Positions 52,390 through 60,985 of a DNA stretch of 64,000 nucleotides are shown here, in pieces. Positions within the stretch are counted from its first letter, which is position 1. Each line of letters begins with the position of its first letter. Position numbers and translations under genes: made by a program. The notes beneath the pieces were generated by a model. It made no database searches. It was not told where the DNA came from and saw nothing but the letters and a program-made list of their open reading frames with translations. Source of the stretch: Kaistella solincola (GTDB lineage Bacteria > Bacteroidota > Bacteroidia > Flavobacteriales > Weeksellaceae). The DNA is taken from contig NZ_JSYK01000003.1 of assembly GCF_000812875.1 (NCBI RefSeq), positions 744,001-808,000 of the forward strand. Direction: 5' to 3'.

Positions 52390-53937
52390 TTAGTCGAAGC
52401 CGCCTTTTCTTGTAGGTTCTTTCACTTCCGGCCACTTCGCTGGTTCGCCGTTACGGTCCAGCGGAAGTTTAATTTTTTCTGCATAAGCTTTTTCCGGGTC
52501 TTCGCTCGCCATATAGGTTAAAATGGCGATCGTAGCAACATTGCTTTTCAAATCATCAAAAACAATCTTGTCGTAAGTATCGCGGTTCGTGTGCCAGGTG
52601 TAAGCGCCGTAATCCCAGCTCAAAGAACCGAGCATAAATGCGGGAACGCCCGCCGCAACAAACGAAGCATGATCCGATCCGCCACCACCAGGAAAGCCCG
52701 GATAAGTGGTTTTGATGTCTTTGGTTAAGTCCCGTGGAACGGCGCTCAGCCATCTTCCCATATAATCATACGCGTTAAGGAAACCCTGTCCGCTGATATT
52801 CGTGATTCTTCCGGTTCCGTTATCCTGATTAAAAACCGCCTGCACGTTCGGCATTTCGTTTTTGTGTGCAGAAACGTAACCGCGCGAACCGTTCAAACCC
52901 TGTTCTTCACTTCCCCAAAGCCCCACGATAATCGTTCTTTTCGGGTTTGGATATAATTTTTTCAGAATCCGGGCAACTTCCATCATGGTAATTGTTCCGG
53001 TACCATTATCAGTTGCGCCGGTGCCGCCATCCCAGGAATCGAGGTGCGCAGATAGAATTACATATTCATCCGGTTTTTCAGTTCCTTTAATTTCCGCAAC
53101 GGTATTGAAAGTAGGAGCGGAGCCTTTGTCTTTTGACTGCGCCACCAACTTTAATTTCGGAGTAGTAGCATGCTGAATCATTCGGTAAAGTTGGCCGTAA
53201 GCTTCGAGTGAAACATCAAAAACCGGAATTTTTTTCGTGCCTGCATTAAAGATTTTATTCACACCAAAACCGCGTGACCAGTAGGAAGAAAGGATTCCTG
53301 CCGCGCCTGCTTGTTCGAGTTTTGCATTCAGTGTTCTGGAAGTTTCGCCGGTCGCCGTAATGGATTTTTGCCATTCTTCCGCCGCAGCCTGGGTTTCTTT
53401 CTTCATTTTTTCGTAAGATTCCGGCGTGGCAAATTCTTTCCAGTTTTCGTCTGGCCGACCAGTTGGCTGATATTGTGAAACCATTACCAGTTTTCCTTTC
53501 ACTTTCGGCAACCATTGATCGAATTCACTTTTATCTTTAAAGGTCGGAAGCATAATCACATCGGCGATCACGCCTTTTGCAGAAGTTGCAGGGCTGAAGG
53601 CAAGCTGCATCCCTTCAATCGATTTCACGTACGGCGAAACCATTTCAATGGAAGAAGTTCCTCTTTCCCAGGATTTCCAGTCGCCCCATTTTTCATTTTT
53701 TGCCGCAATCCCCCAGTTTTCAAAACGTTTTACCGCCCAGTCGTGCGCCTGCTGCATTTTCGGACTTCCAACAAGTCGCGGTCCGATGCCGTCTAAAAGT
53801 TCAAAAGCTAAAGTTTCAAGCTGTGAGTTTTGGTAGGTTTCATCCATGATGGATTTTACCATTTGGTCTTTGGTCTGCGCATTGAGTCCGACGGCAAAAA
53901 CCGTTGAAACCAAGAATAATTTCGCGTAATTCTTCAT
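52390..53937 (-). CDS. M28 family metallopeptidase, secreted
   Basis: 515 residues with a Sec signal (residues 1-20, AVGLNAQ). The catalytic domain follows a PA-type insert (about 115-260). The zinc ligands are in SAHLDSWDGGTGATDNGTG (His and Asp), WGSEEQGLNGS (Glu-Glu) and the later NQDNGTGR and GGSDHASFVAAGVPAF (His). The order H-D-E-D-H is M28. An extracellular aminopeptidase or carboxypeptidase; specificity unknown. Single gene, divergent from the holin-like gene. Confidence 0.9.
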   Translation of the reverse strand: MKNYAKLFLVSTVFAVGLNAQTKDQMVKSIMDETYQNSQLETLAFELLDGIGPRLVGSPKMQQAHDWAVKRFENWGIAAKNEKWGDWKSWERGTSSIEMVSPYVKSIEGMQLAFSPATSAKGVIADVIMLPTFKDKSEFDQWLPKVKGKLVMVSQYQPTGRPDENWKEFATPESYEKMKKETQAAAEEWQKSITATGETSRTLNAKLEQAGAAGILSSYWSRGFGVNKIFNAGTKKIPVFDVSLEAYGQLYRMIQHATTPKLKLVAQSKDKGSAPTFNTVAEIKGTEKPDEYVILSAHLDSWDGGTGATDNGTGTITMMEVARILKKLYPNPKRTIIVGLWGSEEQGLNGSRGYVSAHKNEMPNVQAVFNQDNGTGRITNISGQGFLNAYDYMGRWLSAVPRDLTKDIKTTYPGFPGGGGSDHASFVAAGVPAFMLGSLSWDYGAYTWHTNRDTYDKIVFDDLKSNVATIAILTYMASEDPEKAYAEKIKLPLDRNGEPAKWPEVKEPTRKGGFD

Positions 53938-54053
53938 AGAAAATAATTTTCCGATGAAGATAGCAAATTTTTACATTCTGTCTCTCCGTAGAAAATAGCA
54001 TCGTTGAGCTACTTAAAAATAAAATTTTTGTATTTTTATAAAAAATACAGATT

Positions 54054-54398
54054 ATGAACTTAATTATCAGATTACTCGTAACGGCGGTTGTCGCGTTTTT
54101 TCTAACCAAGATTTTAACCGGCGTGCACATTGACGGATTTTCAACAGCGTTGGTTTTTGCGCTGATTTTAGGTGTTTTAAATCTAATTGTAACGCCCATT
54201 TTAAAGATTTTGGGTTTGCCGTTGACCATTCTTACGCTGGGACTTTTTTCCTTAGTCATCAATGCTTTGGTAGTTTTACTGGCGGCGAAGTTCGTTCCGG
54301 GAATGACCATCGATGGTTTTGGTTGGGCGTTTATTTTCAGTATCGCGCTTTCGCTCATCACTTCTTTAGTTAGCGGAATATTTTCTTCCGGTGATTAG
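54054..54398 (+). CDS. phage holin family membrane protein (PF04020-like)
   Basis: 114 residues with four closely packed hydrophobic helices (LIIRLLVTAVVAFFLTKIL, ALVFALILGVLNLIVTPIL, LPLTILTLGLFSLVINALVV, GFGWAFIFSIALSLITSLV). The pattern LPLTILTLGLFSLVINA marks the small protein family called phage holin 4 family or DUF360, which is widespread in chromosomes and not phage-specific. No prophage genes are near. Function unknown. Confidence 0.85.
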   Translation: MNLIIRLLVTAVVAFFLTKILTGVHIDGFSTALVFALILGVLNLIVTPILKILGLPLTILTLGLFSLVINALVVLLAAKFVPGMTIDGFGWAFIFSIALSLITSLVSGIFSSGD

Positions 54399-54433
54399 CG
54401 GCTTTTTTTAAATTTCTAAATCAATCTCAGATA

Positions 54434-54568
54434 ATGAGTTTACTTCCGCGTGGTAAATTTTTAAAATTTGCCCTGTTTTGCTCGATATTTTTGCTTTTCA
54501 GCACAACTTTTTTTGACGCCGGAATTTTCCTGGATTTTACACCTGACGATAATATTTTTAAAAATTAA
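54434..54568 (+). CDS. possible 44-residue membrane protein
   Basis: A short frame from ATG 54434 to TAA 54566-54568: MSLLPRGKFLKFALFCSIFL then LFSTTFFDAGIFLDFTPDDN. It has one hydrophobic helix and a basic lead, ending 5 bp before the next gene's ATG. The spacing suggests coupling, but the first half overlaps a GGCAAATTTTT-like stretch and I recognise no relatives, so chance cannot be excluded. Confidence 0.4.
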   Translation: MSLLPRGKFLKFALFCSIFLLFSTTFFDAGIFLDFTPDDNIFKN

Positions 54569-54573
54569 AAGAA

Positions 54574-55053
54574 ATGAAGGAATTTAAAACTGCTGAAATG
54601 GACGGCCGCACCAAATTGCTTACCATAATTTTGCTTGTATTGTTGCCCTTGCTGGCCATCAGTTCGTTTTTTATCAGACCGCAAAAGCTGTCAATTTCGC
54701 TGCTTTTAACTGTTGTATTTATAGCGGTTATATTTATTTCCTATGCTTTTGTGCCGAAAAGAATTGCACTGTCGTCAGAGCAGATTTTAATTCAAAATTT
54801 ATTCGGTGCGGTTGTCATTAATTTAAATGAAATTAAAAGCGTGGAAGAGCTGAAAAAAACAGGCCTGAATTTGAGAACTTTTGGTGTTGGTGGTTTGTTC
54901 GGCTATTTCGGTTACTTCAACGGCCGCGATGTTTGGTATGTTACCAACATTTACAAAAAAGTAAAAATCACCTTGAAAAGCGGCAAAATTTATATGCTTT
55001 CACCTGAAAATCCCGAAACGTTTGTAGCTGAAATTCAAAAAATATCGGCTTAA
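54574..55053 (+). CDS. PH-like domain membrane protein
   Basis: 159 residues. Two membrane helices (about 15-34 and 40-58) are followed by a roughly 95-residue soluble domain, PKRIALSSEQILIQNLFGAV to VWYVTNIYKKVKITLKSGKI, with the beta pattern of bacterial PH (bPH) domains anchored to the membrane. Function unknown. It lies downstream of the holin-like gene and the possible 44-residue gene, all on the plus strand. Confidence 0.7.
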   Translation: MKEFKTAEMDGRTKLLTIILLVLLPLLAISSFFIRPQKLSISLLLTVVFIAVIFISYAFVPKRIALSSEQILIQNLFGAVVINLNEIKSVEELKKTGLNLRTFGVGGLFGYFGYFNGRDVWYVTNIYKKVKITLKSGKIYMLSPENPETFVAEIQKISA

Positions 55054-55067
55054 ACAGGCTAATTTTT

Positions 55068-55075
55068 TATCTTTG
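55068..55075 (+). promoter_or_regulatory. -7 element of the S9 peptidase gene
   Basis: TATCTTTG is an exact match, 35 bases before the ATG at 55111. It shows that the upstream TTG at 55087 is not the natural start. Confidence 0.55.
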
Positions 55076-55110
55076 TCTGTCTGCCTTTGCAGAAAATAAA
55101 ATCTTTTTTT

Positions 55111-57114
55111 ATGAAACTAAAACATACTTTGATCGCCATTGCTGCGCCTTTTCTTATGAATGCACAAAATGTGATGACGCCCGAAACGCTTTGGACGCTG
55201 AATAAGTTGGGAGTTACTGCCGTTTCGCCGGATCAGTCATCTTTAATTTACAGCGTGGGAAAAACCGACCTGAAAACTGAAAAAACCAACAAAAAGAATT
55301 ACTTTTTAAACATCAAAAATGCGCAGGCAACCAATCTTGACTTAGGAAAAAAATCGCTGATTCAATGGGATAAAAACGGAATTTATGCACAAGCAGACGA
55401 CAAAATTTATTTGTCTAAAGATGCCGGAAAAACCTGGTCTGAATTTTATACCATCGGGAAAGTCGACAATATTGTGATTTCGCCAGACGGTAAAAAAATC
55501 GCTTTCAGCAAAGAAGTTTTGGTTGAAAAAGTGATGGGTAAAGATAAATATGACGACGTGCCGAAAACCACAGCGCAAATTTATACCGATTTGAATCACC
55601 GCCACTGGGATTATTTTAATGAAGGAAAATACAACCACGTTTTTGTGGTAAACACCGCCGAAAAAGTGGAAGCTGCTAAAGATTTGCTGGAAGGCAAAAC
55701 TTTCGATGCGCCACAGCGGCCTTTCGGTGGAAGCGAAGATTTTGTCTGGAGCCCGGATTCTACAGAATTGCTTTACGTTACAAAAGCATTGAGCGGAAAA
55801 GAATATGCAAAATCTACAAACACCGATATTTTCGCTTATAATGTAGCTACCGGCGCGGTAAAAAACCTGACAGGAAGCAATAAAGGTTATGATGTTTCGC
55901 CACAGTTTTCACCGGATGGAAAATATCTGTCCTGGATGTCCATGGAAAGAGAAGGTTATGAAGCTGATAAAAATGATATTAAAATTCTCGAGTGGAAATC
56001 AGGTCGCGTTTCGAATCTGACTTCGAAGTGGGATGAAAGCGTTGCCGGATCTGTTTTCTGGGCCGAAGATTCTAAAAATATTTATTTCACCACACCGTGG
56101 CGCGGAACGAAACAGCTGTTCTCATTAAACCCTAAAAACCAAAAAATTACCCAGATTACCTCGGGAAATTTCGACGTTAATGATATTTATGCCTTAAATA
56201 AAAACAATCTACTGGTTTCCAGAACCGACATGAATCACAATGCGGATCTGTTCAATGTTGATGTTAAAAAAGGCACTATGACTCAGGTTACGGAAGTTAA
56301 TAAGGAGAATTACGCTATAATTACGCCGTCTAAAACCGAACTTAAAATGGTGAAAACCACAGACGGCAAGGAAATGGGCGTGTGGTTTATTTATCCGCCA
56401 AACTTTGATCCGGCGAAAAAATATCCAACTTTATTATATTGTCAGGGTGGACCGCAATCGGCGCTTACACAGACTTTCAGCACAAGATGGAATTTTGCTT
56501 TGATGGCGGCAAACGATTATATCATTGTAGCGCCAAACCGTCGCGGAATGCCGGGCTGGGGCACAAAATGGAATGAAGAAATTTCTAAAGACTGGGGCGG
56601 GCAAGTGATGGACGATTATCTTGCAGCTGCTGATTACGCGAAAACTTTACCATATGTTGATGGTGACAGAATGGGCGCAGTTGGTGCAAGTTACGGTGGA
56701 TACAGCGTTTTTATGCTTGCCGGAATCCACGAAAACCGTTTTAAAACATTCATTGCACACGACGGTCTTTTTGATATGAAATCCTGGTTTTTAACTACAG
56801 AAGAACTTTGGTTCGCGAACTGGGATTTGGGTGGTTCGCCTTACGACATTCCAACGCCGAAAGCGTACACGAAATTCGATCCATCGCAGCCGGAGTATGT
56901 GAATAAGTGGAATACACCAATTATGATTATTCAGGGTGGGATTGATTACCGCGTGCCATATGAGCAAGGTCAGGAAGCTTTCCAGGCGGCGCAGCTGAAA
57001 GGTTTGAAATCGAAATTCCTCTATTTCCCCAATGAAAACCACTGGGTTTTGCATCCGCAAAATGCCTTGGTTTGGCAGCGGGAATTTTTCTCCTGGTTGA
57101 AAGAAACATTATAA
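55111..57114 (+). CDS. S9 family peptidase (dipeptidyl-peptidase type)
   Basis: 667 residues from the ATG at 55111, with a signal MKLKHTLIAIAAPFLMNAQ. The N-terminal beta propeller (about 20-410; FSPDGKYLSWMS, SPDSTELLY blades) precedes the hydrolase domain: Ser in GAVGASYGGYSVF, Asp in GGIDYRVPYEQGQ and His in FPNENHWVLHP. An exported serine peptidase that removes dipeptides or short peptides. Convergent with a lipoprotein gene. Confidence 0.92.
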   Translation: MKLKHTLIAIAAPFLMNAQNVMTPETLWTLNKLGVTAVSPDQSSLIYSVGKTDLKTEKTNKKNYFLNIKNAQATNLDLGKKSLIQWDKNGIYAQADDKIYLSKDAGKTWSEFYTIGKVDNIVISPDGKKIAFSKEVLVEKVMGKDKYDDVPKTTAQIYTDLNHRHWDYFNEGKYNHVFVVNTAEKVEAAKDLLEGKTFDAPQRPFGGSEDFVWSPDSTELLYVTKALSGKEYAKSTNTDIFAYNVATGAVKNLTGSNKGYDVSPQFSPDGKYLSWMSMEREGYEADKNDIKILEWKSGRVSNLTSKWDESVAGSVFWAEDSKNIYFTTPWRGTKQLFSLNPKNQKITQITSGNFDVNDIYALNKNNLLVSRTDMNHNADLFNVDVKKGTMTQVTEVNKENYAIITPSKTELKMVKTTDGKEMGVWFIYPPNFDPAKKYPTLLYCQGGPQSALTQTFSTRWNFALMAANDYIIVAPNRRGMPGWGTKWNEEISKDWGGQVMDDYLAAADYAKTLPYVDGDRMGAVGASYGGYSVFMLAGIHENRFKTFIAHDGLFDMKSWFLTTEELWFANWDLGGSPYDIPTPKAYTKFDPSQPEYVNKWNTPIMIIQGGIDYRVPYEQGQEAFQAAQLKGLKSKFLYFPNENHWVLHPQNALVWQREFFSWLKETL

Positions 57115-57115
57115 A

Positions 57116-57153
57116 AAAAAGAAGTTCAGAAAAATCTGAACTTCTTTTTTTTG
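57116..57153. terminator. bidirectional terminator after the S9 peptidase
   Basis: AAAAGAAGTTCAG and CTGAACTTCTTTT form a 13-bp stem with T runs on either strand. Confidence 0.85.
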
Positions 57154-57182
57154 CCCTTGTTCTAGTTTTTTTTTTTGATATT

Positions 57183-57731
57183 TTAAAGCTCTGCGCGAAC
57201 TTTGAAAGCAGCGGCTAACTTCATCGTGATTTGGTCAGCGGCAGGTTTGCTTCCCTGAACTTCAATAACCAACGAATTTCGGTCGCTTCTGAAATATTCC
57301 ACGATTTCTACATCGCTGGTATTGAAGACGATTTCGTTTGGATTTATATTATTTTCCACGGTGGCGATAAGTTTATCCGGGAGATTGCTTCCTTTAATGT
57401 AAATTCTCGCGTTTTTTATGACGTCCAGTTTTGTTCCACCTGTAGAACTTACATATATTGCAGTCAGCTTACTCATTTTCACCGACTTTAAATTTGCCAC
57501 TGAATATTTGGGATTGTACGCTTTGATTTCATTATCAAGGTTGATATCCATATGAATTTCCGGCGATTTCGTATATGAAGTGGTGCTTACAGCAGCAAAC
57601 GGCACCGTCATCTGAGTTGAATAAGGAACTTCAAATGGTGGTAAAACATCTAATACAGAGTTTACGATGTCACGGCAACTGGTGAGAAAAATCAGAGCGA
57701 CCATTCCCATAAATAATGATAATCTTTTCAT
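57183..57731 (-). CDS. lipoprotein of unknown function
   Basis: 182 residues. Signal with lipobox FLTSC-R (Cys19). The body is beta-rich and polar (IHMDINLDNEIKAYNPKYSV, VIKNARIYIKGSNLPDKLIA, SLVIEVQGSKPAADQITMKL), and looks like a small secreted beta-sandwich. I recognise no domain. Single gene with a long upstream region shared with queA. Confidence 0.65.
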   Translation of the reverse strand: MKRLSLFMGMVALIFLTSCRDIVNSVLDVLPPFEVPYSTQMTVPFAAVSTTSYTKSPEIHMDINLDNEIKAYNPKYSVANLKSVKMSKLTAIYVSSTGGTKLDVIKNARIYIKGSNLPDKLIATVENNINPNEIVFNTSDVEIVEYFRSDRNSLVIEVQGSKPAADQITMKLAAAFKVRAEL

Positions 57732-57856
57732 AATGTTCTATTTTATAATTAAACACGCTTACATTTATCAAGCCAATTTGCTGTAAAACTAAAAAATGTT
57801 GCTTTCTATACCATTTCATTTAATAAAATTTAAAGAATGAAAATCAAACTTTCTAT

Positions 57857-57903
57857 AAAAAATTCCGTGTTATTTCGGCCTTTTTTTTCTGGTTTTGCTA
57901 AAA
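57857..57903. repeat. 45-bp TTCCGTG element, copy 3
   Basis: Begins AAAAAATTCCGTGTTATTTC and ends CTGGTTTTGCTAAAA; the closest match to copy 2 at 52269-52312. Confidence 0.5.
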
Positions 57904-57928
57904 GTTGCTTTGATTAAATTTTAAAAAT

Positions 57929-57960
57929 GGAAAAAATGCCATTTTAGCAACAAATTTTTC
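57929..57960. repeat. GGCAAATTTTT-family palindrome
   Basis: GGAAAAAATGCCATTTTAGC followed by AACAAATTTTTC, 25 bp downstream of the TTCCGTG element. Confidence 0.4.
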
Positions 57961-58032
57961 TGTTTTATGTAATTTCAAACAGCTTTATAATTGCGAATTT
58001 TTCAGCTGCTTGACTTCCGCTTTCAAATGTCG

Positions 58033-58067
58033 TATATTTGCACTCCGAATTTCCAGAGATTTCGGAG
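58033..58067 (+). promoter_or_regulatory. queA promoter and 5' stem-loop
   Basis: TATATTTG (58033-58040) is an exact -7 element. CTCCGAA (58043-58049) and TTCGGAG (58061-58067) form a perfect 7-bp stem that would lie at the 5' end of the transcript. It does not match a preQ1 riboswitch. Confidence 0.5.
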
Positions 58068-58092
58068 TAATTTTTAAACCGTAATTTAAAAA

Positions 58093-59142
58093 ATGAAAAC
58101 ATCTGATTTTAACTTCGATTTGCCCGAAGAACTTTTGGCAGAACATCCCGCAGAGCACAGAGACGACGCAAAACTCATGGTTTTGAACCGTGCTACACAA
58201 ACGATCGAACACCGATTATTTAAAGATGTCGTAGATTATTTCGAAGAAAAAGACCTCTTCATATTCAATAATACCAAAGTTTTTCCGGCCAGATTGTATG
58301 GAAATAAAGAAAAAACCGGCGCAAAAATCGAAGTTTTTCTTTTGAGAGAACTTGATAAAGAAACTCGCGTTTGGGACGTTTTGGTGGATCCGGCGCGAAA
58401 AATCAGAATCGGAAATAAATTATTTTTCACGGAAGACGAAGGTTTGGTAGCTGAAGTTATCGACAATACCACTTCAAGAGGACGAACTTTAAGATTTTTG
58501 TACGATGGTTCTTACGAAGAATTCCGTGCGAAACTGAAAGAATTGGGCGAAACACCGCTTCCGAAATATTTTAAAAGAGAAGTTGAACCAGAAGATGCAG
58601 AGCGTTATCAAACGATTTATGCGAAGCACGAAGGCGCTGTTGCAGCTCCAACTGCAGGTTTGCACTTTTCGCGTCATTTGATGAAAAAACTGGAAATTAA
58701 AGGAATTGATTTCGCTGAAGTTACACTTCACGTTGGTTTGGGAACTTTTAACCCAATTGAAGTTGAAGATTTGTCGAAACATAAAATGGAATCTGAAGAA
58801 GCGATTATCGACCAGAAAAACGCGGATATCATTAACAAGGCGGTTTCCGAGGGAAGAAGAGTTTGCGCTGTAGGAACAACTACAATGAGAACGATTGAAA
58901 CTTCAGTTTCTTCCAACAAAAAAATCGGGCCTTACCACGGCTGGACCAACAAATTTATTTTCCCGCCGCACGAATTTGGTGTTGCAAACTGTATGATCAC
59001 CAATTTCCACATGCCAAAATCTACATTAATGATGATGATTGCAGCATTTGCCGGGAAAGATTTCCTGATGCACGCTTACGAAGAAGCTATCAAGCATAAA
59101 TATAAATTCTATTCTTACGGTGACGCGATGCTGATTCTGTAA
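58093..59142 (+). CDS. queA: tRNA preQ1(34) S-adenosylmethionine ribosyltransferase-isomerase
   Basis: 349 residues, full length. [20 protein letters not shown] starts the family; [37 protein letters not shown] and THVGLGTF-like [18 protein letters not shown] are core motifs, and [20 protein letters not shown] the C-terminal one. It adds the cyclopentane-like ribosyl moiety from SAM to preQ1 in tRNA, making epoxyqueuosine. rlmN follows 89 bp later on the same strand. Confidence 0.95.
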   Translation: MKTSDFNFDLPEELLAEHPAEHRDDAKLMVLNRATQTIEHRLFKDVVDYFEEKDLFIFNNTKVFPARLYGNKEKTGAKIEVFLLRELDKETRVWDVLVDPARKIRIGNKLFFTEDEGLVAEVIDNTTSRGRTLRFLYDGSYEEFRAKLKELGETPLPKYFKREVEPEDAERYQTIYAKHEGAVAAPTAGLHFSRHLMKKLEIKGIDFAEVTLHVGLGTFNPIEVEDLSKHKMESEEAIIDQKNADIINKAVSEGRRVCAVGTTTMRTIETSVSSNKKIGPYHGWTNKFIFPPHEFGVANCMITNFHMPKSTLMMMIAAFAGKDFLMHAYEEAIKHKYKFYSYGDAMLIL

Positions 59143-59231
59143 GAAGCTGTAAATGAAGGATTTAAATTTTAGATTAAATTCATTTCGATGTTTTTAATCT
59201 AAAATTTTATCATTTTAAACCAAAAATTATT

Positions 59232-60266
59232 TTGAAAGATATCCGAACATTGTCGCTCGACCAACTGCAGGAATATTTTGTTTCCCTAGGCGAAAAACCT
59301 TTTCGCGCAAAACAGGTGTATGAATGGTTGTGGAACAAAAATCTGCATTCCATTGAGGAAATGACGAATCTTTCTAAAGATTTACGCGACCGCATTGCTC
59401 AGGAATATCTCATCAATCCGATTTCCGTAGACCAACTTCAGAAATCTACCGATGGAACCATCAAAAACGGTGTAAAACTGCACGACGGTCTTTTGGTAGA
59501 ATCAGTTCTAATTCCTACTGAAACGCGGACCACAGCTTGTGTTTCGTCACAGGTTGGCTGCTCGCTGAATTGTGAATTTTGTGCCACAGCGCGCCTCAAA
59601 AGAATGCGAAATCTGGAAGTCGCGGAAATCGTAGATCAGGTTGCACTCATCGATAGACAGAGTAAACTGTATTTCGACCGGCCACTTTCCAACATCGTTT
59701 TTATGGGAATGGGAGAGCCGATGATGAATTACAAAAATGTGGTGGAATCCATCCGGAAAATTACGGATCCCAAAGGTTTAGGAATGTCTGCGCGTCGAAT
59801 TACCGTCTCCACTTCCGGTATTCCGAAAATGATTAAAATGCTCGCAGATGAAAATCTGCGTGTAAATCTGGCGCTTTCTCTGCATTCAGCAATTGAGAAA
59901 AAAAGGAACGAAATCATGCCTTTTTCGGATAAATTTCCACTGACTGATATTTTGGATTCGCTGAAATATTGGTATGAGAAAACCGGAAATATTATTACGT
60001 TTGAATATTGTGTCTGGAAAGGAATCAATGATCAGGACGAAGACATTAAAGCACTCATCAGATATTGTAAGCAGATTCCAAGCAAGGTGAATCTCATTCA
60101 GTACAATCCAATTGGTGACGGAAAATATGACCAATGCAATAAAGACGCAGAAGAAAATTACGTACGTCAGCTGGAAAAAGCCGGAATTACAGTGCTGATA
60201 CGAAGAAGTCGCGGTGGTGATATCGATGCTGCCTGCGGACAACTTGCTAATAAAAGCAGTGAGTAA
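59232..60266 (+). CDS. rlmN: 23S rRNA (adenine(2503)-C2)-methyltransferase
   Basis: 344 residues from a TTG start (MKDIRTLSLDQL); no ATG gives the conserved N-terminus. The radical-SAM cluster is Cys110-x3-Cys114-x2-Cys117 (VGCSLNCEFCA); the catalytic cysteines are Cys103 (seven residues before, as in E. coli) and Cys335 (DAACGQLANK). GMGEPMMNY and SLHSAIEKKRNEIMP are typical. It methylates A2503 of 23S rRNA and A37 of some tRNAs. A DUF1275 gene overlaps its stop by one base. Confidence 0.93.
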   Translation: MKDIRTLSLDQLQEYFVSLGEKPFRAKQVYEWLWNKNLHSIEEMTNLSKDLRDRIAQEYLINPISVDQLQKSTDGTIKNGVKLHDGLLVESVLIPTETRTTACVSSQVGCSLNCEFCATARLKRMRNLEVAEIVDQVALIDRQSKLYFDRPLSNIVFMGMGEPMMNYKNVVESIRKITDPKGLGMSARRITVSTSGIPKMIKMLADENLRVNLALSLHSAIEKKRNEIMPFSDKFPLTDILDSLKYWYEKTGNIITFEYCVWKGINDQDEDIKALIRYCKQIPSKVNLIQYNPIGDGKYDQCNKDAEENYVRQLEKAGITVLIRRSRGGDIDAACGQLANKSSE

Positions 60267-60985
60267 TGTTTTCGCACATCGGGAAAACCAGAACGCCAGC
60301 GCATAATCTTGGGATTGCGTCTTTGCTCTCTTTTGTTGCCGGTTTGGTGAATGTCGTCGGATTTTTTTCAGTACAAAAGTTAACCACAAATGTCACCGGC
60401 CATTTCGCTTTTTTCGTGGACGAAGCTTTTAAGCTGAATTTCCAAAACGCTTTACATGTTGCCCTTTTCGTTTTTTTCTTTTTTTTCGGGGCTTTTTCGG
60501 CAAATTTTATGGTAGAAACATATTCCCGAATCCGCGAAAATGAAACCTACGTTTTTCCAATTCTTACCGAAGCTTTTATTATCGCGGTCATCGCATTCAC
60601 CGGAAACTATTTGATCCGTGAAAATCCCGACGTTATCGCATTCAGTTTGCTTTTTGCGATGGGAATGCAAAATTCACTGGTTACAAGTATTTCAAAATCG
60701 ATTGTTCGAACCACGCATTTAACCGGAATGTTCACCGATTTGGGCATCGAATTTTCACAGCTGTTTTTCTACAAAGACAAAAGCCACAAAAGAAAATTAC
60801 TAAGATCCATCGGTTTGCGACTGACCATTATCTGGATGTTTTTCGCGGGCGGAGTCTGCGGCGGAATTTTATTCGAAAGTTTCGGAATAAAATCGCTTAT
60901 CCTCGGCTCAATAATTTTGCTTGGCGGTCTGACATACGATTTTATTAAAATTAAAATGTTGCTTTTGCACCGCAGACTGAAATGA
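60266..60985 (+). CDS. DUF1275 (YoaK family) membrane protein
   Basis: 239 residues with six or seven hydrophobic helices. ASLLSFVAGLVNVVGFFSV and TTNVTGHFAFFVDEAF are the DUF1275 signatures, and NSLVTSISKSIVRTTHLTG the central repeat of the same motif, suggesting an internal duplication. A putative transporter of unknown substrate. Its ATG overlaps the rlmN stop (TAATG) and its stop overlaps the next start by 4 bp, indicating a coupled operon. Confidence 0.87.
   Translation: MFSHIGKTRTPAHNLGIASLLSFVAGLVNVVGFFSVQKLTTNVTGHFAFFVDEAFKLNFQNALHVALFVFFFFFGAFSANFMVETYSRIRENETYVFPILTEAFIIAVIAFTGNYLIRENPDVIAFSLLFAMGMQNSLVTSISKSIVRTTHLTGMFTDLGIEFSQLFFYKDKSHKRKLLRSIGLRLTIIWMFFAGGVCGGILFESFGIKSLILGSIILLGGLTYDFIKIKMLLLHRRLK

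Larger units (their letters stand above)
57732..58092. other. 361-bp gap upstream of queA and the lipoprotein gene
   Basis: It holds one TTCCGTG element (57857-57903), one GGCAAATTTTT palindrome (57929-57960) and the queA promoter with a leader hairpin (58033-58067). I see no coding frame. Confidence 0.6.

Noticed and set aside
53840-54361. 173-codon minus-strand frame over the holin-like gene
   Set aside because: Spans the 5' end of the M28 gene and the holin-like gene in the other direction; the holin-like protein's hydrophobic helices and family pattern are the better reading.
54054-54398. Prophage remnant based on the holin-like gene
   Set aside because: The family is common in chromosomes and there are no lysis, integrase or structural genes nearby.
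58033-58092. preQ1 riboswitch upstream of queA
   Set aside because: The leader has a single 7-bp hairpin and no cytosine-rich or A-rich tail typical of preQ1-I; queA is a plausible target but the sequence does not fit.
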